Below are positions 47,031 to 54,511 of a stretch of 64,000 nt of DNA, in pieces. Position 1 is the first letter of the stretch. The number at the start of each line of letters is the position of its first letter. Source of the DNA: Plantibacter flavus (lineage in GTDB: Bacteria > Actinomycetota > Actinomycetes > Actinomycetales > Microbacteriaceae); assembly GCF_002024505.1 (NCBI RefSeq), contig NZ_CP019402.1, positions 2,294,001-2,358,000 of the forward strand, read 5' to 3'. The notes below the pieces were generated by a model. It had not been told where the DNA came from, searched no databases, and was given only the letters and a program-made list of their open reading frames with translations. The position numbers were made by a program, and so were the translations under genes.

Positions 47031-47579
47031 TCAGGCGCTACGAGCGGAGCGACGTGCTGCGAGCTCGTCCATGGGGTCGGCCGACTGTGCGTCGAACTCG
47101 ATGAGCGTGGACTCCACCTCGCGCAGCACCTTGCCGACGGCGATGCCGAAGACGCCCTGTCCGCGGCTGACGAGGTCGATGACCTCGTCGTTCGAGGTGC
47201 AGAGGTACACACTCGCGCCGTCGCTCATGAGCGTGGTCTGGGCGAGGTCGACGATGCCCGCTTCGCGGAGCTGGTCGACCGCCGTGCGGATCTGCTGCAG
47301 GGAGATGCCCGTGTCGAGCAGTCGCTTGACGAGCTTGAGGACGAGGATGTCGCGGAAGCCGTAGAGGCGCTGCGTTCCGGATCCGGATGCGCCGCGGACG
47401 GTGGGCTCGACCAGACCCGTCCGGGCCCAGTAGTCGAGCTGGCGGTAGCTGATGCCGGCTGCACGGGCGGCGACCGCTCCGCGGTAGCCCTGGCCCTCTT
47501 CGAGTTCTGGAAGCCCGTCGGTGAACAGCAGCCCGAGGTCACCGTACCGTGACGCCCCGTCGCGACTGAGTTCACTCAT
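47031..47579 (-). CDS. MerR family regulator (Rv1830 type)
   Basis: A 182-residue DNA-binding protein. The MerR helix-turn-helix is GYRGAVAARAAGISYRQLDYWARTGLV, followed by the wing with GSGTQRLYGFRDILVLK and helix LLDTGISLQQIR. The C-terminal part (SDGASVYLCTSNDEVIDLVSRGQGVFGIAVG) is typical of the Rv1830 group, which is linked to division and replication control in mycobacteria. The ATG at 47579 has GGAG about 8 nt upstream. A 9-bp hairpin lies in its leader at 47618-47639. In mycobacteria a bifunctional nuclease gene separates this gene from ftsR; here only 202 nt do. Confidence 0.9.
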   Translation of the reverse strand: MSELSRDGASRYGDLGLLFTDGLPELEEGQGYRGAVAARAAGISYRQLDYWARTGLVEPTVRGASGSGTQRLYGFRDILVLKLVKRLLDTGISLQQIRTAVDQLREAGIVDLAQTTLMSDGASVYLCTSNDEVIDLVSRGQGVFGIAVGKVLREVESTLIEFDAQSADPMDELAARRSARSA

Positions 47580-47617
47580 GTCTGCTTCTCCTCGATGTTC
47601 GCTGCACGGTCGGTACG

Positions 47618-47639
47618 GTCTCGACGGGGGCGTCGAGAC
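47618..47639. promoter_or_regulatory. palindrome upstream of the MerR gene
   Basis: GTCTCGACG, four Gs, CGTCGAGAC: a perfect 9-bp inverted repeat 39-60 nt before the start. MerR proteins bind such dyads, so it may be an autoregulatory operator or a leader hairpin. TAGACT at 47760-47765 is a possible -10 further up. Nothing else stands out in 47580-47781. Confidence 0.4.
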
Positions 47640-47781
47640 GGCTTGACCACTCCCACCACGCTACCGATCCGCCCCGGTCAACGCTGCGACATCCGTTCGA
47701 AACGGGCGGCGTGTCGTGACGAGTGATCGAACTGTGACCTGGCCGTGATGGATGAGGGCAGTCTACGCCCTGGGAGGTCGA

Positions 47782-48486
47782 TCAGGAGGATTGGTGTCGC
47801 TCGAGTGCCGAGCGGACGAGGTTCGACCGCACACCCTCGAGCTGTGCGGCGATCTCCAGCGCCCGGTCGGCGGTGCGTGCCCGGCCGGCGGCGTCGTTCC
47901 GCTTGGCGACGGCGCTCAACGCGCTCTCGATGAGCCCGACCTCGCGCTCGATCGAGGCGCGGAACCCACGGAGGTGCCGTGGTTCGATGCCGGAGCGCTG
48001 CAACTCCACCAGGATCCTCAGGAGGGACGCGACGTCCTCGCCGTAGTTCTCGGCGGGCAGGATCAGCGACGCGCTCACGGCGTCGTTGAAGAGCATCGGG
48101 GTGGCGCCGGCTTCGCGGATCAATTCGTTCCGCGAGAACCGGCGAACGCCGGGATGGATCGACGGCGCGCCGACGGCTTGCCCGCTACCCGGGAACAGGG
48201 GCGACCGTCCCGCGTCGACCTCGACGAGGTAGGTGCGGATGACCTTGAGGGGGAAGTAGTGGTCGCGCTGCATCGACAGGATCAGCCGCAGACGTTCGAG
48301 ATCCTCACTCGAGAACTTCCGGTAGCCCGACTTCGTCCGTGCCGGGGACACCAGCCCCTGCTCCTCGAGGAACCGGAGCTTCGAATTGCTCAGTTCGGGG
48401 AACTCCGGAGTGAGGCGTGCGAGCACCTGCCCGATGCTCAGCAGCGGAGCGCCGTCGCTTCGCGCGTTCGCGCTGGCTGCCGCCAC
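47782..48486 (-). CDS. ftsR: MerR family regulator FtsR (Rv1828 type)
   Basis: A 234-residue transcription factor. The MerR DNA-binding domain reads LLSIGQVLARLTPEFPELSNSKLRFLEEQGLVSPARTKSGYRKFS, followed by the family-specific segment LRLILSMQRDHYFPLKVIR. This matches Rv1828 and C. glutamicum FtsR, reported to activate ftsZ. The C-terminal domain (about 130-234) is helical and specific to this group. The GTG at 48486 overlaps the garA stop by 1 nt (TAGTG), giving the conserved order pgsA-garA-ftsR. Its likely target, ftsZ, is about 31 kb away in the same window. Confidence 0.9.
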   Translation of the reverse strand: MAAASANARSDGAPLLSIGQVLARLTPEFPELSNSKLRFLEEQGLVSPARTKSGYRKFSSEDLERLRLILSMQRDHYFPLKVIRTYLVEVDAGRSPLFPGSGQAVGAPSIHPGVRRFSRNELIREAGATPMLFNDAVSASLILPAENYGEDVASLLRILVELQRSGIEPRHLRGFRASIEREVGLIESALSAVAKRNDAAGRARTADRALEIAAQLEGVRSNLVRSALERHQSS

Positions 48487-49007
48487 TAGCTTCCCAGCTG
48501 GGAGGCGAGGTCGATCCGCGACGCGTAGAAGGTGAGGCGGAACTTGCCGATCTGCACCTCGGCGGCGTCACGCAGGATCGCCTTGTCGATGCGGACACCG
48601 TCGAAGTACGTGCCGTTCAGCGAGTTGAGGTCGCGGATCTCGAACGCGGTCCCGTGACGGTGGAACTCGGTGTGCCGACGCGACACCGTGACGTCGTCGA
48701 GGAAGATGTCGGCCTCGGGGTGACGTCCGACGGTCGTGACGTCGGCGTCGAGGAGGAACCGCGCACCGGCGTTCGGACCACGACGGACGATCAGCAGGGC
48801 GGAGCCGGACGGCAGGGCCGCGATCGCCTCGTGCTCCTCAGCGGTGACGTCGGAGTCGATCGCCGCGAGGGCCGCTCCGAGGTCTTCACCGAAGGTGAGT
48901 GTCGTGTCGACTTCCCGATCGCCCGAGCCGCTCGTCGGGGCACCGTCGTCGACGGCTCCCGGCGTGTACGCCCCGGTCGCGGGATACTTCTCATCGTGCT
49001 CAGCCAC
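48486..49007 (-). CDS. garA: FHA domain protein GarA/OdhI
   Basis: A 173-residue phospho-switch that inhibits 2-oxoglutarate dehydrogenase and acts on glutamate metabolism in actinobacteria until phosphorylated. The C-terminal FHA domain (about 75-165) has VGRHPEADIFLDDVTVSRRHTEF and LNSLNGTYFDGVRI, the phosphothreonine-binding residues. The N-terminal tail contains DTTLTFGEDL, equivalent to the ETTSVF motif whose Thr pair is phosphorylated in GarA and OdhI. The GTG at 49007 has GAGGAGG 5-6 nt upstream and overlaps the pgsA 3' end by 8 nt. The PASTA kinase of this window is a candidate kinase. Confidence 0.93.
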   Translation of the reverse strand: MAEHDEKYPATGAYTPGAVDDGAPTSGSGDREVDTTLTFGEDLGAALAAIDSDVTAEEHEAIAALPSGSALLIVRRGPNAGARFLLDADVTTVGRHPEADIFLDDVTVSRRHTEFHRHGTAFEIRDLNSLNGTYFDGVRIDKAILRDAAEVQIGKFRLTFYASRIDLASQLGS

Positions 49008-49698
49008 CGTCGACCTCCTCTCCGTCAAGCGTATCCGATGTGGCGTCGGTGTCGAGCCGCCCGGTCGAGGGTGACCCGCCGGATCCGGCCCGTTCCCGCT
49101 GCTTCGAACGGGCATCCCCCGCGATGCGCACGGTCTGCAGCAGATAGAGGATGCCGGCCCACCAGTAGAGCGTCGCTCCGGCGATCACCGACACCCAACC
49201 GAGCGGCGCCGCGATCATCGCGACGGCTGGGAACGCCTGGCCGAGCATGAGGACCGGGAGCCCGATGAAGAGCAGCGCCGTACCCCACTTCCCCACGCGG
49301 ATGACCGGCAGCACGCCGGCACCGGACCGGTGGAGCGCGACGGCGAGCCCGACGAGCAGCAGGTCGCGGGCGAAGACGACGACGAGCAACCACCACGGGA
49401 TCAGTCCGCGGGCCGCGAGACCGATCAACGCCGCGAGGATGTAGAGGCGATCGGCGGCCGGATCGAGTTGACGGCCGAGCTTCGTCATCTGGTCGAACCG
49501 TCTCGCGATCCACCCGTCGAGCAGGTCGGTGACGCCGGAGAACGCGAGCGTCGCGAGGGCCAACAGGTCCTGCCCCTGCACGAGGAGGATCAGGAAGACC
49601 GGGACGAGGAGGATCCGGAAGACGCTGAGCGCGTTCGGGAGGGTGACGACGCGGTCTTCACCGGTCCGTCGAGCCCCGCGCCCCGCCCCGTCAGTCAC
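49000..49698 (-). CDS. CDP-alcohol phosphatidyltransferase (PgsA-like)
   Basis: A 232-residue membrane enzyme moving a phosphatidyl group from CDP-diacylglycerol to an alcohol, probably glycerol 3-phosphate. The CDP-alcohol motif DG..AR........G...D...D is complete (DLLDGWIARRFDQMTKLGRQLDPAADR). Five to six spans are visible, and the C-terminal 40 residues are hydrophilic. Placement before garA and ftsR matches pgsA2 (Rv1822), so the acceptor may differ from that of classical PgsA. The GTG at 49698 lies 6 nt after TAGACT and has no ribosome-binding site, so the mRNA is probably leaderless. Confidence 0.9.
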   Translation of the reverse strand: MTDGAGRGARRTGEDRVVTLPNALSVFRILLVPVFLILLVQGQDLLALATLAFSGVTDLLDGWIARRFDQMTKLGRQLDPAADRLYILAALIGLAARGLIPWWLLVVVFARDLLLVGLAVALHRSGAGVLPVIRVGKWGTALLFIGLPVLMLGQAFPAVAMIAAPLGWVSVIAGATLYWWAGILYLLQTVRIAGDARSKQRERAGSGGSPSTGRLDTDATSDTLDGEEVDGG

Positions 49699-49704
49699 GG
49701 GTCG

Positions 49705-49730
49705 AGTCTACCGACGGGCTGCTCTACCAT
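49705..49730. promoter_or_regulatory. back-to-back leaderless promoters of pgsA-garA-ftsR and the S4 protein gene
   Basis: TAGACT on the minus strand (49705-49710), six bases, then the pgsA-like GTG. TACCAT on the + strand (49725-49730), six bases, then the S4 gene ATG. The two -10 boxes are 14 bp apart, so the promoters overlap and probably compete for polymerase. Confidence 0.5.
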
Positions 49731-49736
49731 CGGAGG

Positions 49737-50108
49737 ATGGACAGCCCGTCGAGCGTACGCGTCGACGCATGGATCTGGGCGGTCCGGCTCACGAAGACCC
49801 GCTCGGCCGGCGCGACCGCCTGCCGAGCCGGCCACGTCCGGGTCAACGGCGATCGGGCGAAGCCGGCACAGGCCGTCAGGATCGGCGACGAGGTCCGGCT
49901 CCGCGTGGCGGGCTTCGACCGGATCGTGGAGGTCCGGCGCCTCATCGCGAAACGGGTCGGCGCGGACGTCGCGGCGGAGTGTCTCATCGACCGCTCTCCC
50001 CCGCTGCCGACGCCGGCGGAACGACAGGTCGTGGCCGTCCGCGACCGGGGCGCCGGTCGACCGACGAAGCGTGAACGACGCGACATCGAGCGGTTGCGAG
50101 GGCGCTGA
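49737..50108 (+). CDS. S4 domain RNA-binding protein (Hsp15/HslR-like)
   Basis: A 123-residue protein with an S4 domain at its N-terminus (VRVDAWIWAVRLTKTRSAGATACRAGHVRVNGDRAKPAQAVRIGDEV) and an Arg-rich C-terminal tail (GRPTKRERRDIERLRGR). E. coli Hsp15 binds stalled 50S subunits carrying nascent chains, and the actinobacterial versions are presumed similar. GGAGG touches the ATG at 49737 too closely for normal use, whereas TACCAT six bases upstream fits leaderless translation. The 97-nt gap to the VanZ-like gene shows no hairpin of note. Confidence 0.88.
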   Translation: MDSPSSVRVDAWIWAVRLTKTRSAGATACRAGHVRVNGDRAKPAQAVRIGDEVRLRVAGFDRIVEVRRLIAKRVGADVAAECLIDRSPPLPTPAERQVVAVRDRGAGRPTKRERRDIERLRGR

Positions 50109-50205
50109 CGCGCTGCTGACGATCCGACCGGCCTCATCGGCGACGCATCGCCCCCGTCCAGGGAACACTCAAGCGCCGCCAAGGTGACTCGGGCATGCTG
50201 GGCCG

Positions 50206-50661
50206 ATGTTCCGCCGCCATCCCGTGCTCAGCACCCTCACCGTGGTGTACCTCGCGCTCGTGGCGACCATCACCCTCGGCCCTCGGCCCTTCGACGGCAG
50301 GACCGAATCCCTCGTGTACCGACTCGTCGACGTCCTCGCTCGGTGGGAGTCGACGGCTTGGATCACCTATGAACGCCTCGAGTTCGGGGCGAACATCGCC
50401 ATGTTCGTCCCGATCGGCGTCTTCTTCCTGCTCCTGCTCGGACGGCGGCGCTGGTGGCTCGCCATCCTCGTCGCAGCGGCGCTGACGGTCGGCATCGAGG
50501 CCGCGCAGCTCGCGATCCCCGGACGCGTGAGCGATCCCCGCGACCTCCTCGCGAACACGTCCGGTGCCGTCGCCGGGGTCGTCCTCGGCCTGATGCTGAC
50601 CGCCGGGCGCGCCCGCCGGCTCCAGGCCTCGTCACGCCGCCGCGCGGCCCTGCAGCACTGA
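50206..50661 (+). CDS. VanZ-like membrane protein
   Basis: A 151-residue protein with four predicted spans (about 8-25, 60-80, 84-103 and 118-135) and the VanZ-like pattern NIAMFVPIGVFFLLLL ... IEAAQLAIPGRVSDPRDLLANTSGAVAGVVLG. VanZ gives teicoplanin resistance in enterococcal clusters, but most chromosomal homologues have no known role, so resistance should not be inferred. The ATG at 50206 lies 6 nt after CATGCT, a weak -10 variant, and lacks a ribosome-binding site. Confidence 0.85.
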   Translation: MFRRHPVLSTLTVVYLALVATITLGPRPFDGRTESLVYRLVDVLARWESTAWITYERLEFGANIAMFVPIGVFFLLLLGRRRWWLAILVAAALTVGIEAAQLAIPGRVSDPRDLLANTSGAVAGVVLGLMLTAGRARRLQASSRRRAALQH

Positions 50662-50719
50662 AGCGCCCGGCACGGTCCTGATTCACAGGAGGCTGAGAGG
50701 CGTTCCAAGGCCGCTTCAG

Positions 50720-50725
50720 TAGAGT
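50720..50725 (+). promoter_or_regulatory. probable -10 box of the small alarmone synthetase gene
   Basis: TAGAGT gives a leader of about 40 nt ending with GGAG about 10 nt before the ATG. Confidence 0.4.
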
Positions 50726-50772
50726 GCGAGCGGGCCGTCGGCCCGTCGGAGACAGAGCTGGAGTGCACGCCC

Positions 50773-51519
50773 ATGACCGGACCAACGTCGTCGGACAACC
50801 TCGAGGAGCTGAAGCGCCTCAAGGACGAGTTCACGCGGTTCATGATGCTGTACAAATTCGGCATCGACGAGATCACCACGAAGCTGAACATCCTCAAGGA
50901 GGAGTTCACGCAGATCCACGACTACAACCCGATCGAGCACATCAGCTCGCGGTTGAAGTCGCCGGAGAGCATCATCGGCAAGATCGAACGCAAGCAGTAC
51001 GGGCAGGACATCGACGACATCCGCGAACACATCACCGACATCGCGGGCATCCGCGTCACCTGCAGCTTCATCTCCGACACGTACAAGGTGTTCGAACTCC
51101 TGACGAGCCAGCAGGACATCACCGTGGTGAAGGTCAAGGACTACATCGCGAACCCGAAGCCGAACGGGTACCAGAGCCTCCACGTGATCGTCGAGGTTCC
51201 GGTGTTCATGTCCGACGGCGTCGTGCAGGTGCCCGTCGAGATCCAGTTCCGGACGATCGCCATGGACTTCTGGGCGAGCCTCGAGCACAAGATCTACTAC
51301 AAGTACGACAAGGCCGTGCCGGACAGCCTGCTCGCCGAGCTCAAGCACGCCGCCGAGGCGGCCTCCAGGCTCGACGCGAAGATGGAGCACCTCCACGGAG
51401 AGGTCCTCGCGCTCGACCGCGCGACGACCTCGCGGACCACCGCCGACGGGCACCCGAAGCCTCCATCACTCGCCGACCGGGTCATGACCGATCTGATCGA
51501 CGGGCTGGACCCGCGTTAG
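50773..51519 (+). CDS. small alarmone synthetase (GTP pyrophosphokinase, RelQ/YjbM-like)
   Basis: A 248-residue single-domain (p)ppGpp synthetase that pyrophosphorylates GDP or GTP. The RelA/SpoT synthetase fold covers about residues 50-190, with DIAGIRVTCSFISDTYKV, the G-loop DYIANPKPNGYQSLH and the catalytic VEIQFRTIAMDFWASLEHKIYYKY. There is no HD hydrolase domain and no TGS/ACT region, so it is not the long Rel enzyme. N- and C-terminal helices resemble those that build RelQ tetramers. The ATG at 50773 follows GGAG. Its stop overlaps the convergent GNAT gene by 4 nt. Confidence 0.93.
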   Translation: MTGPTSSDNLEELKRLKDEFTRFMMLYKFGIDEITTKLNILKEEFTQIHDYNPIEHISSRLKSPESIIGKIERKQYGQDIDDIREHITDIAGIRVTCSFISDTYKVFELLTSQQDITVVKVKDYIANPKPNGYQSLHVIVEVPVFMSDGVVQVPVEIQFRTIAMDFWASLEHKIYYKYDKAVPDSLLAELKHAAEAASRLDAKMEHLHGEVLALDRATTSRTTADGHPKPPSLADRVMTDLIDGLDPR

Positions 51520-51980
51520 AGCGCCTTGCGCATCTGCACGGCCATCGTCTCGTAGCCGAGCGACTCGTACAGGCCGCGCGCGATCCGGTTGAACCCGAAC
51601 ACGTTCAGCCCCAGCGTCTTCGCGCCCTGCTCCTTGGCCGCCGTCTCGGCGAGCTGCATGGCCTGCCGACCGAGCCCACGGCCACGGAACGACTCGTCGA
51701 TCTCCACGTCCCAGACCCACCACTCGTCCGGGTGGCTCGTGCTCCGCGGTCCGATCCAGAGCACGCCGACCGCGGCGTCGTCGAGGACCACCTCGAAGAC
51801 GAGGTGTCCGACCTGGAGCCGGCCGGCCGGGAACGTCTCGGCGAGGGACTGCGCCGCCTTCGCCGTCGCCTCCGCCTCGGTCTCCCCCGCTTCGATGCGT
51901 TCGAGGCGGTACTGCGCGTTCGCGGCGAGCATCCACCCCCGCAGTCGATCGGCGGGCATGCGGACGAGCGTGGCGTTCAT
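51516..51980 (-). CDS. GNAT family N-acetyltransferase
   Basis: A 154-residue acetyl-CoA-dependent acyltransferase of unknown substrate. The acetyl-CoA loop is in DESFRGRGLGRQAMQLAE, preceded by the central strand VGVLWIGP...WVWDVEI and followed by LGLNVFGFNRIARGLYESLGYE, the usual motif B with a Tyr near the active site. The N-terminal half is helical and rich in Glu and Ala. The ATG at 51980 has GGGAGG about 8 nt upstream. The gene is convergent and overlapping with the alarmone synthetase, but nothing shows a shared function. Confidence 0.85.
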   Translation of the reverse strand: MNATLVRMPADRLRGWMLAANAQYRLERIEAGETEAEATAKAAQSLAETFPAGRLQVGHLVFEVVLDDAAVGVLWIGPRSTSHPDEWWVWDVEIDESFRGRGLGRQAMQLAETAAKEQGAKTLGLNVFGFNRIARGLYESLGYETMAVQMRKAL

Positions 51981-52130
51981 GAGGACATCCTCCCAGAACG
52001 GCGCGACCCCGTCGCTCGCCGTCCTACGAAGGGTCGTCGCCGGGCTCGGGAATAGTTCCCGCCCGAAACGAGCTGGACTCCGAAGGACACACGATTGGGA
52101 CCCGCCCGCCGTCATCCGGAGAATCGAGAC

Positions 52131-52895
52131 ATGCCGATCCACACCGCCCCGCAGCCGAACGCGATCGCCGAGCACGACGCCTGGCGCGACGACCGCCGAG
52201 CCGCCGTGACCTCGCCGCTCGGCAACCTCGCCCTCGTCGAGACACGGTGGCTCCCGGAGGAGACGCCGGCCACCGTCGACGAGGCCGCAGCCGCCATCGC
52301 CGCCGAGCAGCCGAGCGGCGTCACGGTGACGACGCTCCGCCGCACCCACCTCGACACGGGCCAGGACGAGGTCGGTGTCCGCCGCTGGGACGCGAACGCA
52401 CCCGCCATCCGCGCGTTCGAGGGCATCGAGGTCTTCCCGTACGACCCCGCCTGGGTCCAGACGGCGCGGTTCACGCCGGTCGACGGCTCGCGGACCGTGC
52501 CCTTCGAGCACATCCGCGACAACGGCGGATCACGGGAGCTCGTCGTCCCCGGCGACATCGTGTTCACGCGAGACGGGGTCGAGTACACGATGAGCGCCTT
52601 CGACGACGGCGGCACGCTGCTCCTCGTGTTCGGCGACGCGACGAACGGTCGCGACGACGAATCGGGCACCTACGGCGCCGGCCGGTTCCTGTTCGTGCAG
52701 CGGACCGACGACGGCGGCTTCGGCACGGCGGGCGAGGTCGTCCTCGACTTCAACCGCGCGTTCGTGCCGCCCTGCGGCTTCTCCGTGCAGTACAACTGTC
52801 CGATGCCGCCGCCGCAGAACCGGTTCGCCGGAGCGGTCCTCGCCGGGGAACGGATCGCCCGGTTCCGCGAGGGCTTCGACCTCTACGCCGTCTGA
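52131..52895 (+). CDS. DUF1684 domain protein
   Basis: A 254-residue soluble protein of the DUF1684 family, of unknown function. The start region has the typical HDAWRDDRRAAVTSPLGNLAL, and the C-terminal half carries the family signature VLDFNRAFVPPCGFSVQYNCPMPPPQNRF, including two conserved Cys and the NRF motif. No signal peptide or membrane span is present. The ATG at 52131 follows GGAG. It precedes the peptide ABC transporter by 60 nt on the same strand, so a shared transcript is possible. The conserved Cys pair hints at metal or redox chemistry, which is inference. Confidence 0.85.
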   Translation: MPIHTAPQPNAIAEHDAWRDDRRAAVTSPLGNLALVETRWLPEETPATVDEAAAAIAAEQPSGVTVTTLRRTHLDTGQDEVGVRRWDANAPAIRAFEGIEVFPYDPAWVQTARFTPVDGSRTVPFEHIRDNGGSRELVVPGDIVFTRDGVEYTMSAFDDGGTLLLVFGDATNGRDDESGTYGAGRFLFVQRTDDGGFGTAGEVVLDFNRAFVPPCGFSVQYNCPMPPPQNRFAGAVLAGERIARFREGFDLYAV

Positions 52896-52955
52896 CCCGT
52901 CCACACCGCCACAGCCCGCACCCAGCACCAGCACCCCCACACCACAGGAGTATCC

Positions 52956-54449
52956 GTGAAGAGAACCATCGGGCTCGTCGCCCTGTCCGTCGCCGCCGCC
53001 GTCGCCCTCGCCGGCTGCGCCGGTGGTGGTGGCAGCTCGGCGACGGGCGACGACGCGACCATCACCGTCGGCTCGCTCTACGAGCCGCAGAACCTCAGCA
53101 ACACCGGCGGCGGCGGCCAGGGCGTCACGGAGGCCTTCACCGGCAACGTGTACGAGGGCCTCTACCGCCTCACGGACGACGGCGAGGTCGAGCCCGTGCT
53201 CGCCGCCGACAGCACCGTGAGCGACGACGGCCTGACGTACACCTTCACCCTCAAGGACGGTGTCACCTTCCACTCCGGCGACCCACTCACCTCGGCAGAT
53301 GTGAAGTCGAGCATCGAGGCCGTGACCGCCGAGGACTCGCAGTCGGCGCGGAAGAGCAGCTTCGCGGTGATCTCGGACATCGCGACCCCCGACGACAAGA
53401 CCGTCGTCATCACCCTCTCCGAGCGCTCCATCTCCTTCATCTACAACCTGAGCTACGTCTGGATCGTCAACGACGCGGCGAAGGACCTCAAGACCACCGA
53501 GGACGGCACAGGTCCGTACACGCTCGGCGACTGGAAGCGCGGCAGCACTCTGAGCCTCGAGCGCTGGGACGACTACTGGGGTGAGCCCGCCAAGAACGCG
53601 GAGGTGGTCTTCACCTACTTCACCGACGCGACCGCGCTCAGCAATGCGCTCGTCACGAAGCAGATCGACATCATCACGAGCGTGCAGAGCCCCGACCAGC
53701 TGAGCCAGTTCACCGACAACGCGGACTACGTCGTCTCCGACGGCGACTCCACGACGAAGGAGCTGCTCGCCTTCAACGACCGGGTCGCCCCGTTCGACCA
53801 GGCGCTCGTCCGGAAGGCCGTGTACTCCGCGATCGACACCAAGAAGCTGCTCTCGTCCATCTGGGGTGACTACGGCACACTCATCGGGTCGATGGTCCCG
53901 CCGACGGACCCCTGGTACGAAGACCTCACGCAGGTGAACCCCTACGACCCCGAGCTCGCCAAGCAGCAGCTCGCCGAAGCGGGCTTCGCCGACGGCTTCA
54001 CGTTCACGCTCGACACCCCGAGCTACGACCCGCACCCGGCCGTCGCCGAGTTCCTCCAGAGTGAACTCGCGAAGGTCGGCATCACGGTCGAGATCAACAC
54101 GATCAGTGCGGACGAGTGGTACTCGAAGGTGTTCAAGGAACGCGACTTCCAGGCGACGCTCCAGGAGCACGTGAACGACCGTGACGTCGTCTGGTACGGC
54201 AACCCGGACTTCTACTGGGGCTACGACAACCCCGAGGTGACCCAGTGGGTGTCGGAGGCAGAACAGGCGACGACCACCGAGGAGCAGACCGCGAAGCTGA
54301 AGCTCGTCAACGAGCAGATCGCCGAGGACGCGGCGAGCGTGTGGCTGTACCTCTACCCGCAGATCGTCGTCGCGGCGAGTGATGTCTCGGGATACGGCGT
54401 CAACGGCCTGAACTCGCAGTTCTTCGTGGCGGACATCGTCCGCAAGTAG
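52956..54449 (+). CDS. ABC transporter substrate-binding lipoprotein, family 5 (peptide type)
   Basis: A 497-residue extracytoplasmic receptor for an oligopeptide- or dipeptide-type importer. The signal peptide ends in the lipobox LAGC at about residue 20, followed by a Gly/Ser linker. The mature part matches the DppA/OppA fold, with ITVGSLYEPQNLSN, the KDGVTFHSGDPLTSADV segment and NDRVAPFDQALVRKAVYSAID. The ligand may be a peptide, nickel or a glycan fragment; the sequence does not decide. The GTG at 52956 follows CAGGAG by 5 nt. First gene of a five-gene transporter set. Confidence 0.93.
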   Translation: MKRTIGLVALSVAAAVALAGCAGGGGSSATGDDATITVGSLYEPQNLSNTGGGGQGVTEAFTGNVYEGLYRLTDDGEVEPVLAADSTVSDDGLTYTFTLKDGVTFHSGDPLTSADVKSSIEAVTAEDSQSARKSSFAVISDIATPDDKTVVITLSERSISFIYNLSYVWIVNDAAKDLKTTEDGTGPYTLGDWKRGSTLSLERWDDYWGEPAKNAEVVFTYFTDATALSNALVTKQIDIITSVQSPDQLSQFTDNADYVVSDGDSTTKELLAFNDRVAPFDQALVRKAVYSAIDTKKLLSSIWGDYGTLIGSMVPPTDPWYEDLTQVNPYDPELAKQQLAEAGFADGFTFTLDTPSYDPHPAVAEFLQSELAKVGITVEINTISADEWYSKVFKERDFQATLQEHVNDRDVVWYGNPDFYWGYDNPEVTQWVSEAEQATTTEEQTAKLKLVNEQIAEDAASVWLYLYPQIVVAASDVSGYGVNGLNSQFFVADIVRK

Positions 54450-54511
54450 TCGTCGCCCGGGCCGACCGGCACTGCCCGGTCGGCCCGGGCCTCGCTACGC
54501 TGAGGTCCACC

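Noticed and set aside
50206..50661. VanZ-like gene as a glycopeptide resistance determinant
   Set aside because: No vanHAX-type or vanRS-type genes are near, and most chromosomal VanZ-like proteins have no shown role in resistance.
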